16,385 nucleotides of DNA from Chloroflexota bacterium (GTDB taxonomy: Bacteria; Chloroflexota; Dehalococcoidia; Dehalococcoidales; UBA2162): the NCBI GenBank assembly GCA_016202555.1, contig JACQOL010000106.1, positions 1 to 16,385 of the forward strand, in the 5' to 3' direction. This document shows positions 7,538 to 14,941 of this stretch, piece after piece. Each line of letters starts with the position of its first letter. Within the stretch, counting starts at the first letter, position 1. The translations under genes and the position numbers were made by a program. The notes under the pieces are model-generated. The model was not told the DNA's origin, did no database searches, and was given only the letters and a program-made list of their open reading frames with translations.

Positions 7538-8452
7538 GTGAAAGGCAAACTCATTTTATTACCGATTCTAGCCGTCTTTCTGCTGGGAACGTTATCGTCC
7601 TGTCAGCCGGTAGCTACTAGCGGCAAGAAATCGATCGTGGTTACTTACTCCGTTCTGGGGTCTATCGTCAAAGACCTGGTTGGCGATAATGCCAATGTAA
7701 CCGTCTCCATACCCAATGGACTAGACCCACATGAATGGGAGCCATCCGCTAAAGACATCGAAACGATAAACAAGGCTGACCTGGTTATCGAAAACGGGCT
7801 CGGGCTTGAAGGTGGCATGGAAAAGACCCTTGGAGTAGCCAGAAGTAACGGTGTCAAGTTCTTTACGGCTTCGGATTACATTACTGTTCGCCACGTTGGT
7901 ACCGGAGAAGGAATTCTATCCGGCGACCCCGACCAGGCGGTAGGAGCGGCTGACCCGCATCTATGGCTCGACCCGCTATCTATGAAAAGTGTTGTCAGTG
8001 CCCTTGCCTCTGAGCTTAAAAAAGACTTCAATATTAATGTTACTGCTCAGGATCAGAACCTGGAAGGTCAGCTGGACTCTTTGAATAGCAAGATTACCGG
8101 TACTGTGGCAGTCATACCCCAGGCAAACCGCAAGCTAGTTACCGGCCACGAATCGATGGGGTATTTTGCCCAGCGCTACGGTTTCAAGCTGGTTGGCGTA
8201 ATTATCCCCGGTCTTTCATCACAGGCCGGAGTATCGGCGGCAGACCTGGCTGTTCTGAAGAAGACTATTCAAGATAATCAGGTCAAGGCGATATTCACCG
8301 AGCTTGGCACATCGCCAGCAGTGGCTAAAGCAATCGGTGATGAAACCAGCGTACAGGTAGTGGAATTAACAACTCATACTTTACCTGGCGATGGCTCATA
8401 CTTTACATTTATGAGAAACCTCGCTACAGTTATTACTAATGCGTTGAAGTAG
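7538..8452 (+). CDS. Zinc/manganese-type ABC transporter substrate-binding lipoprotein (cluster A-I)
   Basis: It captures a divalent metal outside the membrane and delivers it to the permease encoded next. The 304-residue length is usual. The signal peptide ends in the lipobox LSSC (Cys22 would be lipidated). Metal ligands line up with the family: His65 (GLDPHEW), His141 (ADPHLWLDP), His204 (TGHESMGYF) and Asp285 (GDGSYFTFM). A His/His/His/Asp set is common in zinc-binding members (TroA/ZnuA), whereas Mn-type PsaA has Glu in the third place; the His-rich loop of many ZnuA proteins is absent, so the metal remains uncertain. The start is GTG at 7538 with AAGGTGG just upstream; the ATG at 7524 is out of frame and stops after five codons. 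First gene of a three-gene operon. Confidence 0.92.
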   Translation: MKGKLILLPILAVFLLGTLSSCQPVATSGKKSIVVTYSVLGSIVKDLVGDNANVTVSIPNGLDPHEWEPSAKDIETINKADLVIENGLGLEGGMEKTLGVARSNGVKFFTASDYITVRHVGTGEGILSGDPDQAVGAADPHLWLDPLSMKSVVSALASELKKDFNINVTAQDQNLEGQLDSLNSKITGTVAVIPQANRKLVTGHESMGYFAQRYGFKLVGVIIPGLSSQAGVSAADLAVLKKTIQDNQVKAIFTELGTSPAVAKAIGDETSVQVVELTTHTLPGDGSYFTFMRNLATVITNALK

Positions 8453-8460
8453 AGGCAAGT

Positions 8461-9312
8461 ATGGATGTACTGATAACACCGTTCTTAAGCAATAGCTTCA
8501 TGCTTCAAGCCCTCATTGCCGGTGTTCTGGTCTCGATTGCCTGTGCCATTGCCGGCACCTTTGTTATCCTGCGTGGGCTGGCTTTCATCGGCGACGCACT
8601 CGCTCACGGGGTATTACCGGGCATTGCCGTAGCAATTCTAGCGGGCTTTCCGGGAATAATCGGAGCCGCTATCGGTGCCACATTTATGATTGGAGGCATC
8701 ACCCTGATAACACAGCGGTCGCGGTTATCTTCAGATACTGCCATCGGATTGTTGTTTATCGGGATGTTATCGCTCGGTGTGGTAATTGTCTCACGTTCGA
8801 GTTCCTTCAGCGGCGACCTCACCCGGATACTCTTTGGTGAGATTCTGGGTATCAGCATCCAGTCCATCCTGATTCAACTCGTTGCCACAGCCGTAATTAT
8901 AACGATAGCGATTGTTTGTGCCCGCCCATTCTTGTTACTTAGTTTTGACCCCGAGCAAGCCGAAGTAGCCGGTTTCTCGGTCCGTCTCTATCACAATATC
9001 ATGCTCTTCATGATTGCAATTACAGTCGTTGTATCTTTCCAAACAGTCGGCACTCTACTTGTTTTTGGCTTGCTCATCGCACCAGCCGGCGCCGGGGCAC
9101 TCCTTGCCCGACGCATCGAGGCAATGATAGCCTGGGCAATGCTCTTTGGAGGGCTATCGATGTATATCGGTTTGCTGATTAGTTATCACTTCAACCTGGC
9201 CGCAGGGGCAGCGATAATACTGGTAGCTATAGTAATCTTTTTTCTCGTCTTCATTTTACAGAACATAAGAAATCGTCGTATTACTCTTCATCAGGAGGTG
9301 AAACATGGATAA
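8461..9312 (+). CDS. Metal ABC transporter permease (ABC-3 family, ZnuB/MntB-like)
   Basis: The membrane channel of the importer, 283 residues with about eight hydrophobic helices, as in the ABC-3 family. Family features include FVILRGLAFIGDALAHGVLPGIA near residues 34-56 and SFDPEQAEVAGFSVR around 161-175, the latter contacting the ATPase. It follows the binding protein by 8 bp, with GAGG six bases before the ATG, and overlaps the ATPase start by 8 bp (TAA at 9310-9312). These tight junctions show a single operon. Permease sequences alone do not tell zinc from manganese or iron. Confidence 0.93.
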   Translation: MDVLITPFLSNSFMLQALIAGVLVSIACAIAGTFVILRGLAFIGDALAHGVLPGIAVAILAGFPGIIGAAIGATFMIGGITLITQRSRLSSDTAIGLLFIGMLSLGVVIVSRSSSFSGDLTRILFGEILGISIQSILIQLVATAVIITIAIVCARPFLLLSFDPEQAEVAGFSVRLYHNIMLFMIAITVVVSFQTVGTLLVFGLLIAPAGAGALLARRIEAMIAWAMLFGGLSMYIGLLISYHFNLAAGAAIILVAIVIFFLVFILQNIRNRRITLHQEVKHG

Positions 9313-10171
9313 TCGGGAAAAGATTGCCACTTTATTAACAGGAGTAACCGGCGTTCCCGTGCCGACCGCTAATGACACTATCTATATCAAGGCAGAGCAT
9401 CTCAATGTTGGTTATGCTAACGAAGTCGTCGTAGCCGATATTAGCTTTGAGTTGGGACCAGGAAAAGCTCTTGCTCTCATTGGCACCAATGGTTCGGGCA
9501 AGTCAACTCTCCTCAAAACAATTGTAGGACTGCTACCACCGATGGAGGGTCAGCTATTGGTATTCGGAATGCCTCCCGGCAACAATCATACAAGAATAGC
9601 CTACCTTGGACAGTTTCACCACGCCGGGTTCGTCCTGCCGCTTCGAGCCATCGATGTCGTTCGCATGGGCCGGTTTCCTTTACACGGTCTGTGGAAACGA
9701 ATGAGCCGGGAGGATGATGAAATTGTGTTATCGGCTATGCACACCATGGGTATCGAAAAGCTGGCTGACTCACCGCTACTGTCTCTTTCCGGCGGCCAGC
9801 AGCAGCGGACTTATCTTGCCCAGGTGCTGGCTCATCAGGCAGACTTGCTGGTGCTGGACGAGCCCACTTCAGGCCTCGATGCTGGTGGCAGAGAACTTTA
9901 TCTGCATGCCATTAACGATGAGCTGTGCCGCGGGGCTTCCGTCATTATGGCTACCCATGATATCAAGGAAGAAGCAGCTCTGTGCCACCAAGTAATGTTA
10001 CTAGCTCGCCGGGTGGTAGCCATCGGAGCCCCGAATGAGGTGTTAACTCCAGATGCTTTATTACAAACCTTTGGCATTGTGATTGGCGGTGAGCAGAAGC
10101 TTCAGGTGCTGGAGTGCCTTCATGGTCATGATAACTTGAAAGGATTTGAGCCAAAGAAAGAGGCTCACTAA
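9305..10171 (+). CDS. Metal ABC transporter ATP-binding protein (ZnuC/MntA-like)
   Basis: Cytoplasmic ATPase that powers the importer. All motifs are intact in 288 residues: Walker A GTNGSGKS (60-67), Q-loop Gln103, signature LSGGQQQR (161-168), Walker B LLVLDE (181-186) with D-loop SGLD, and H-loop His218 (ATHD). It carries an extra N-terminal segment of about 24 residues before the ABC domain. The start is ATG at 9305, with an excellent AGGAGGTG four bases upstream lying within the permease 3' end. It is the last gene of the operon; no hairpin terminator is visible in the following 100 bases. Confidence 0.94.
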   Translation: MDNREKIATLLTGVTGVPVPTANDTIYIKAEHLNVGYANEVVVADISFELGPGKALALIGTNGSGKSTLLKTIVGLLPPMEGQLLVFGMPPGNNHTRIAYLGQFHHAGFVLPLRAIDVVRMGRFPLHGLWKRMSREDDEIVLSAMHTMGIEKLADSPLLSLSGGQQQRTYLAQVLAHQADLLVLDEPTSGLDAGGRELYLHAINDELCRGASVIMATHDIKEEAALCHQVMLLARRVVAIGAPNEVLTPDALLQTFGIVIGGEQKLQVLECLHGHDNLKGFEPKKEAH

Positions 10172-10224
10172 TCTATAATCCATTGTTGGTGGAGTCTTGT
10201 ATCAGGTGAACCAATAATTTCTAG

Positions 10225-10259
10225 CACACTGAGACCCTTCGCTAGGCTCAGGGTGACAT
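10225..10259. repeat. REP-like short sequence near tRNA-Leu
   Basis: Contains two overlapping inverted pairs, CTGAG/CTCAG and ACCCT/AGGGT, around CTTCGCTAGGCTCAG. Read in reverse it gives the CTGAGCCTAGCGAAGGG pattern that I associate with short dispersed repeats of many bacterial genomes. A related 16-base stretch (10389-10404, 13 of 16 bases matching 10237-10252) lies on the other side of the tRNA. Its role is unknown; it may be a degraded mobile repeat. Confidence 0.5.
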
Positions 10260-10289
10260 GAATGAACTTACTTTTAATACAAAGCCACT

Positions 10290-10374
10290 TGGTGGGGAAG
10301 GGGGGACTCGAACCCCCACGCCTTGCGGCACATGGTCCTAAGCCATGCCCGTCTGCCAGTTCCGGCACTCCCCC
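10290..10374 (-). tRNA. tRNA-Leu, anticodon UAG, CCA encoded
   Basis: Minus strand. The 7-bp acceptor stem GGGGGAG/CTTCCCC has one G-U pair. The anticodon stem is CATGG/CCATG with loop CTTAGGA, giving anticodon TAG. A long variable arm (TGCCGCAAGGCG region) marks a class II tRNA, and the T arm is GGGGG-TTCGAGT-CCCCC. A73 is the discriminator and CCA is encoded (10290-10292). The variable arm, A73 and anticodon agree on leucine (reads CUA). It stands alone between two convergent protein operons. Confidence 0.96.
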
Positions 10375-10520
10375 AGGACTTAACAAGCCGTTCGCCTGGC
10401 TCAGATTTATGAGGCTTCACGTGGAAGCTGAACCCGGGGCTTGAGCACAATTTCCCTTTGGCTGTAAGTTTATCTGGGTGATTAGTGAAAAGTCAAGATT
10501 CACACCCTTCAATTAACCAA

Positions 10521-10550
10521 GAGGCTGGAGGGCTTAAACCCTCCAGCCTC
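10521..10550 (-). terminator. Hairpin terminator after the binding-protein gene
   Basis: A perfect 12-bp stem (10521-10532 with 10539-10550, GAGGCTGGAGGG/CCCTCCAGCCTC) with a 6-base loop lies 38 bases after the stop of the binding-protein gene. On the minus strand it is followed by TTGGTTAATT, only partly T-rich, so termination efficiency is uncertain. The G+C-rich stem would also slow polymerase coming from the plus side. Confidence 0.8.
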
Positions 10551-10587
10551 AATTCTAATGGTTATCTTTCCGGTAGACTATTTCTCT

Positions 10588-12492
10588 CTAGCGTCCGGAC
10601 AGCGACTTCTTTAGCTCCTGGTCAACCCAGATATACTTAATGGCCGCCACTGATTTGAAGACGCCTACTGATGACTCACCATGGTAGTTTTTCAGCCAGG
10701 GCTGCCAGAAATTGTAGGCCCAAGCCACTGGCCAATAGACATAATAGGCTTTGGGGATAGCATAGAGGTTCATCTCCTTCATGATGACCTTCTTCTTCTC
10801 CCAATCAGTGTAAGCCGCTGCCATCTTATAATAGTAATCGTCCATCACCGGGTCGCTTATGATACTCAGGTTCCAAGTGGCCCCCGATAGCGTGGAATAC
10901 TGGACATGGGGGTTATATGACGAGCGCCCGAAGAGAATCATCTCGTCGTAGGTATGCTTTATCCACATATTACCGTAAATTGCCGGGTCGAGCGGTGCCA
11001 GCGTCAGGTCAACCCCAACCTTTGTCCAGTAGTTTTTAATTATCGCAGTAACGTCAGCATACTCGGGGACATTAGTCGGGTAAAAGACAGTGGCTTTGAA
11101 ACCATTGGGGTAGCCCGCCTCGGTCAGTAACTGCTTGGCTTTGTCCGGGTGATACTCAAACAGCTCACGGCTCTCCGCAGGGAGCTGGTCAAGCGGGGTA
11201 TAGACCCCCTTATAGATACCATCATCGGGGATTATCTTATAGCTGAGGGTAGAACCCTCTCCACTGAACAGGGTCTGGAGCATCTCCGGGTTATTCACGG
11301 CCAGATTCAGAGCTCGCCTCACCTTGAGGGCATTGGCATCGGCAACACTCGGGTTCGCTGGCACATTAGGCACGTCCCCCGACCAGGGTTTGCCCGGCTT
11401 GTCCTGCCTCATCGCCCAGCACTTATAACCACCCCAGTATTGGACATACTTGATGTTGGGCGAGGTGCTCTTGACCTGTTTGGCATCCAGCGGTGTCCAG
11501 TACCAGTCAACATCAGTCTTCCCGGTGCGCAGTGCCGCCATTCGGGTCGCCAAATCAGGGATGATGAGCATCTTGAGGCTATCAATATAGGGGAGCTGGT
11601 CGCCCTTGCCCAGACCAACCGGATTCGTTCCATAGTAGTTGGGATTCCGCTCCCAGAGGACGGAGCTCATCGGGACAAAATCCTTGAGTATAAAGGGCCC
11701 GGTGCCAACACTATTCTCCCACCTCTGAAAGTCACCGTATTTCGCCGCCACCTCGGGTGGCTCCATGGCGATACAGGCCCCGGTATACTCCCAGGTCATG
11801 CCCAGGAAGCCCTTGGGCGTGGTCACCTTGACCGTGTATTTATCGGTGGCAACGACATCCAGAGGTCGGGCTACCCCGGCCGTCTGATATAGCTCTGTCT
11901 TGGGGTCCCAGAGGATGCGCTTCTCGTTAAAGACAACATCATCAGCGGTGAACTCGCGCCCACCAACCAGGCGGCTGGCCGCGTTATTCGGGTCAAGTGA
12001 CCAGTGCACCCCTTTACGAATATGGAAAATGATGGTCGTGTCATTGGGGAACTCCCAGCTTTCCGCCAGCTGGCCCACCGAATTGCTCGGGGACACCAGA
12101 TTACCGGAGCTTAACCAGTCAAAGGCATTGGTGCCCGCCGGACCCTGGGCCCAATCGCCCTGGAGCAGGTTCTCATTCGTCTCTCCCATAACACGACTTA
12201 GCACCCAGTTTGCCTGGATTGTCTCGTCCCAGTTCAAAGGATTAGTATTGGTACCATAAATTATTTGCCCGCCATATCTGGGTTTTTCGGTTTCAGCGGC
12301 TACCGCTTTAGTTGTTCCCCCCGCCGCTGGGGCAAAGGTCGACGATGGAGGTGCCGCTGGTGCCGCTGGTGCCGCTGGCGCCGCCGGTGTCACCTCTTTT
12401 GTCGCCGGGGCTTCAGCCTTAGCACAGGATGTTGCTAGCAACGCCAGCACCATCAGGCAGCTAACCACCAACCAGACTACTCTCTGTTTCAT
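10588..12492 (-). CDS. ABC transporter substrate-binding lipoprotein, family 5 (peptide/nickel type)
   Basis: An extracytoplasmic solute-binding protein of the DppA/OppA/NikA family (634 residues; slightly long). The signal peptide ends in LATSC (Cys23 lipidated), followed by a low-complexity Ala/Pro linker (about 31-60). The family core begins at YGGQIIYGTN; the signature region reads FHIRKGVHWS and then FTADDVVFNEKRI, and later RRALNLAVNNPEMLQ and YHPDKAKQLLTEAGYPNGF are typical. The ligand cannot be read from sequence: peptides, nickel, opines or sugars are all known in the family. No permease or ATPase of this transporter is present, so it is an orphan here or depends on distant genes. 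The ATG at 12492 is preceded by AAGGG and touches the stop of a short leader ORF. Confidence 0.9.
   Translation of the reverse strand: MKQRVVWLVVSCLMVLALLATSCAKAEAPATKEVTPAAPAAPAAPAAPPSSTFAPAAGGTTKAVAAETEKPRYGGQIIYGTNTNPLNWDETIQANWVLSRVMGETNENLLQGDWAQGPAGTNAFDWLSSGNLVSPSNSVGQLAESWEFPNDTTIIFHIRKGVHWSLDPNNAASRLVGGREFTADDVVFNEKRILWDPKTELYQTAGVARPLDVVATDKYTVKVTTPKGFLGMTWEYTGACIAMEPPEVAAKYGDFQRWENSVGTGPFILKDFVPMSSVLWERNPNYYGTNPVGLGKGDQLPYIDSLKMLIIPDLATRMAALRTGKTDVDWYWTPLDAKQVKSTSPNIKYVQYWGGYKCWAMRQDKPGKPWSGDVPNVPANPSVADANALKVRRALNLAVNNPEMLQTLFSGEGSTLSYKIIPDDGIYKGVYTPLDQLPAESRELFEYHPDKAKQLLTEAGYPNGFKATVFYPTNVPEYADVTAIIKNYWTKVGVDLTLAPLDPAIYGNMWIKHTYDEMILFGRSSYNPHVQYSTLSGATWNLSIISDPVMDDYYYKMAAAYTDWEKKKVIMKEMNLYAIPKAYYVYWPVAWAYNFWQPWLKNYHGESSVGVFKSVAAIKYIWVDQELKKSLSGR
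12352..12387. repeat. 9-bp microsatellite encoding the Ala-Ala-Pro linker
   Basis: TGCCGCTGG occurs three times exactly (12352-12378) plus a fourth degenerate copy. It encodes an AAP-type linker just after the lipidation site of the binding protein. In-frame slippage would only lengthen or shorten the tether between lipid anchor and binding domain. Confidence 0.85.
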
Positions 12493-12521
12493 TATCCCTT
12501 GTCCCCCTCTCTATATTTCAC
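12492..12521 (-). CDS. Putative 9-codon leader peptide upstream of the binding-protein gene
   Basis: A GTG with a strong GGAGG eight bases upstream opens a frame VKYREGDKG that ends in TAA at 12492-12494, sharing one base with the ATG of the binding protein (TAATG). The SD for this small frame is better than that of the main gene. It might couple translation to the main gene, or GGAGG may simply be a standby ribosome site. There are no repeated regulatory codons, so classical attenuation is unlikely. Confidence 0.4.
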   Translation of the reverse strand: MKYREGDKG

Positions 12522-12562
12522 TATTATTGCCTCCTTTTTTATTCACCTTTTTATAGCACTTG

Positions 12563-12592
12563 TTTATAACATTACAGAGATTAATTTGTCAA
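12563..12592 (-). promoter_or_regulatory. Promoter of the binding-protein gene
   Basis: On the minus strand: consensus -35 TTGACA (12587-12592), 18-base spacer and -10 TATAAA (12563-12568) with an extended TGT in front. The start would be near 12556, giving a 5' UTR of about 65 bases that carries the leader ORF. It lies between the methyltransferase array and the binding protein and shows that the latter can be transcribed alone, although no terminator separates them. Confidence 0.78.
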
Positions 12593-12656
12593 GTCTTTTC
12601 GCCCACGAGTTTTTCGCTCTCAGTTTTCTCCGGTTCCTGCTGACTATTTTTATATC

Positions 12657-13742
12657 CTAGTCATACCAGCCGAAATCGTTGAGAGCTCGGGTCATTGCCT
12701 TTACATTCTCGACACTGGCTCGGGGTGGTATCCCACAGGCTTGAGCAAAAATAAAGCCGTTAGATAAGCTTTTACCCTGTTCAATTACTTTTCTTGACGC
12801 CTCATAGATTTCGTCCGGAGTACCACACTGGACAATCGTCGCATCCAGGTTGCCTCGGATGATGTCATTGGGGAAGTACTTGGCCGCCGTTTCCAGGTCA
12901 ATCTCGTTAGGAATGTAAACGATACCCGGGTCACCCATCGGCACCTGTTGCCAGTAGGGCAGATTCAGGTTATGGTCGCCACAAGTGTGCTGGCAAAGGT
13001 GTTTGAAGCCCATCGCTAACACCTTTTCATGAACTTCTTTCAGATAAGGTAAAGCAAACTTCTCAAACTGTTTCGGTGAGATTAGCTGATTCGAGGCCGC
13101 CGCATTTGCCCCCGTCGGCACTATCCGCTCAACACCAAAGTTGTCTTTAACATATTGAGCGGTCGCGATTTGATAGTCAGCCGCCAAACGGATTAAGCGG
13201 TGGGCCACTTCCGGCTTCTGGAGCATCCATTTACATAGCTTATCATAGCCGGCAATACCGGCGGCTTGATTCATCACACTGAGAGCCCCAAAAGTAACGA
13301 ATGCTTTGTTGTCAAGCTTCTCCTTAATTACCCGCTTGGAGAGAGCCGTCATCTCAGGAGTGATGCATGCCTTGACGTCGGGTACTTCTAAAGCCATTAC
13401 TTCCTCTGGAGTTTCTACGGCGAACTTAACCATAAAGGCATCCTGGGAATATTGACTGGTGGGCAATTTCCTTACCCCACCGAAGGCATCCCTGTCTTGC
13501 CTAGAAAGCAACGACAATGACGGAGCAAAGACCCAATCCAAATCTTGCGATGTCTTCTTTTCAGCTTCATACGCCCACTCTGGTTTTGTGTATTTATCAG
13601 CAATGGCCCCACCCATATAAATCATCGCAAAGTTCGGGACAATAAAGGGCCAGTGAGGCACCCGGTCGGGCCTCTCTCTCCTGAACAATGCCTCAATCCT
13701 CTCTTTATTGGTCATCGTTGCTTTTCTTGTCTTTACCTTCAT
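12657..13742 (-). CDS. MtaA/CmuA-like methyltransferase of the UroD superfamily, array copy 1
   Basis: Most downstream copy of the tandem array (361 residues). The superfamily holds uroporphyrinogen decarboxylase and the zinc-dependent methylcobamide:thiol methyltransferases (MtaA, MtbA, CmuA). Here the zinc-ligand pattern of the second group is present: His252-x-Cys254 (QHTCGDHN) and Cys336 (FAQACGIPP), at about the spacing seen in MtaA. The expected role is methyl transfer between a methyl-corrinoid protein and a thiol or other acceptor in the cytoplasm; the actual substrate is unknown. The N-terminus NKERIEALFRRERPDRVP is typical. ATG at 13742 is chosen over the adjacent TTG at 13745 because the copies share MKVKTRKAT; GGAG lies ten bases upstream. 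Copy 1 differs from the others near the zinc site (CQHTCGDH rather than RTHPCGEQ) and in residues 30-100, so it may use another substrate. Confidence 0.85.
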   Translation of the reverse strand: MKVKTRKATMTNKERIEALFRRERPDRVPHWPFIVPNFAMIYMGGAIADKYTKPEWAYEAEKKTSQDLDWVFAPSLSLLSRQDRDAFGGVRKLPTSQYSQDAFMVKFAVETPEEVMALEVPDVKACITPEMTALSKRVIKEKLDNKAFVTFGALSVMNQAAGIAGYDKLCKWMLQKPEVAHRLIRLAADYQIATAQYVKDNFGVERIVPTGANAAASNQLISPKQFEKFALPYLKEVHEKVLAMGFKHLCQHTCGDHNLNLPYWQQVPMGDPGIVYIPNEIDLETAAKYFPNDIIRGNLDATIVQCGTPDEIYEASRKVIEQGKSLSNGFIFAQACGIPPRASVENVKAMTRALNDFGWYD

Positions 13743-13784
13743 CAATAATAATCTCCTTCTATATATTTATATTTATTTTATCGC

Positions 13785-14885
13785 CTAATCATACCAGCCA
13801 AAATCATTAAGTGCCCGCGTTATTGCCATCATGTTCTCAACCGGGGCCAGGGGCGGTAGCTCACAGGCAGGAATGAGGATAAAGCCATTAGGTAAGCTCT
13901 TACCCTTCTCAATGACCTTTTTTGCCTCCTGGTAGACTTCCTCGGGGGTACCGCACTGAATAACCGTAGTATCCAAATTACCCCCGATAATGTCGTTGGG
14001 GAAATACTTGGCCGCCGTTCCCAGGTCAATCTCGTTACCAACATGAAAAACACCTGGGTCACCTAGAGGCACCTGCTGCCAATAAGGCAGGTTCAGATTC
14101 TGCTCCCCACAGGGGTGGGTACGAAGATGCTTAAAGCCCATTGCCAATACCTTTTGATGAACCTCTTTCAGATAGGGTAAGCAAAACTGCTCAAAATGCT
14201 TCGGGGAGATCAGCTGATTAGAGGCAAAAGCATTAGCTCCTGTAGGCATTGCCCTATCCACACCGAAGGTGTCCTTGACGAATTGAGCGGTCTCAATTAA
14301 ATAGTCGCTAGCCAAACGGAGCAAACGACGGGCGACTTCCGGTTCCTTAATCATCCACTTGCACAGCCTTTCCGCCCCAGCGATACCACCAGCCATATTC
14401 ACCACACTAAGAGCATTAACACTCATGTTAAAATACTTGTTGTCATCCTTGTCCTGGCGTACCCGCTTGTGAAAAGCAATTATCTCAGGAGTGAATTGGT
14501 CTCTAACATCAGGCACCTTCAGCGCCATCACCTCCTCAGGGGTTGTTGCCGCGTGTCTGACAACAAACACGGCCTGGGAGTATTGACTGGTAGGCAGCTT
14601 GATTTCACCACCGAACGTCCCATTATACCCCCCCCTACCGCCAGGACGAACGGCATTTGGAGTAAAGACCCAGTCAAAATCTCTGCTGGCTTTCTTCTCA
14701 GCTTGATACACCCATTCTGAGGTATAAGTACCAGCAAATAAGTCAGGAATGTTTCCCCCGCTATAAAGCACAGCAAAGCTCCTACCACCAGCCTGGAAAG
14801 GCACCCGGTCGGGTCTCTCTCTGCGGAGCAATGCCTCCATCCTCTCTTTATTGGTCATCGTTGCTTTTCTTGTCTTTACCTTCAT
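13785..14885 (-). CDS. MtaA/CmuA-like methyltransferase of the UroD superfamily, array copy 2
   Basis: 366 residues, with the same domain organisation as copy 1. Zinc ligands by pattern: His257-x-Cys259 (THPCGEQN) and Cys341 (LIPACELPP). A Gly-rich insertion (PGGRGGYNGTFGG, about 81-93) makes it slightly longer than the other copies, in the region that differs most between copies. ATG at 14885 has AAGGAGG nine bases upstream. The stop is 42 bases before the start of copy 1, so the two are almost certainly co-transcribed. The C-terminal third, including SNQLISPKHFEQF and NEIDLGTAAKYFPNDII, is nearly shared with copy 3. The acceptor and donor substrates are unknown. Confidence 0.86.
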   Translation of the reverse strand: MKVKTRKATMTNKERMEALLRRERPDRVPFQAGGRSFAVLYSGGNIPDLFAGTYTSEWVYQAEKKASRDFDWVFTPNAVRPGGRGGYNGTFGGEIKLPTSQYSQAVFVVRHAATTPEEVMALKVPDVRDQFTPEIIAFHKRVRQDKDDNKYFNMSVNALSVVNMAGGIAGAERLCKWMIKEPEVARRLLRLASDYLIETAQFVKDTFGVDRAMPTGANAFASNQLISPKHFEQFCLPYLKEVHQKVLAMGFKHLRTHPCGEQNLNLPYWQQVPLGDPGVFHVGNEIDLGTAAKYFPNDIIGGNLDTTVIQCGTPEEVYQEAKKVIEKGKSLPNGFILIPACELPPLAPVENMMAITRALNDFGWYD

Positions 14886-14941
14886 ATATAGTAGCCTCCT
14901 TTTAGTTTCCTAATTCTTATCTCAATTACACCAGTTCTATC

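Noticed and set aside
10168-10386. Minus-strand 72-residue open frame
   Set aside because: It runs through the tRNA-Leu gene and the REP-like sequence; its peptide is a by-product of those elements.
11149-11892. Long plus-strand open frame of 247 codons
   Set aside because: It lies wholly antisense to the well-supported binding-protein gene and has no recognisable domain.
12593-12656. Terminator between the methyltransferase array and the binding-protein gene
   Set aside because: Only very short GAG/CTC pairing and A/T runs are present; no stable stem followed by T residues on the minus strand.
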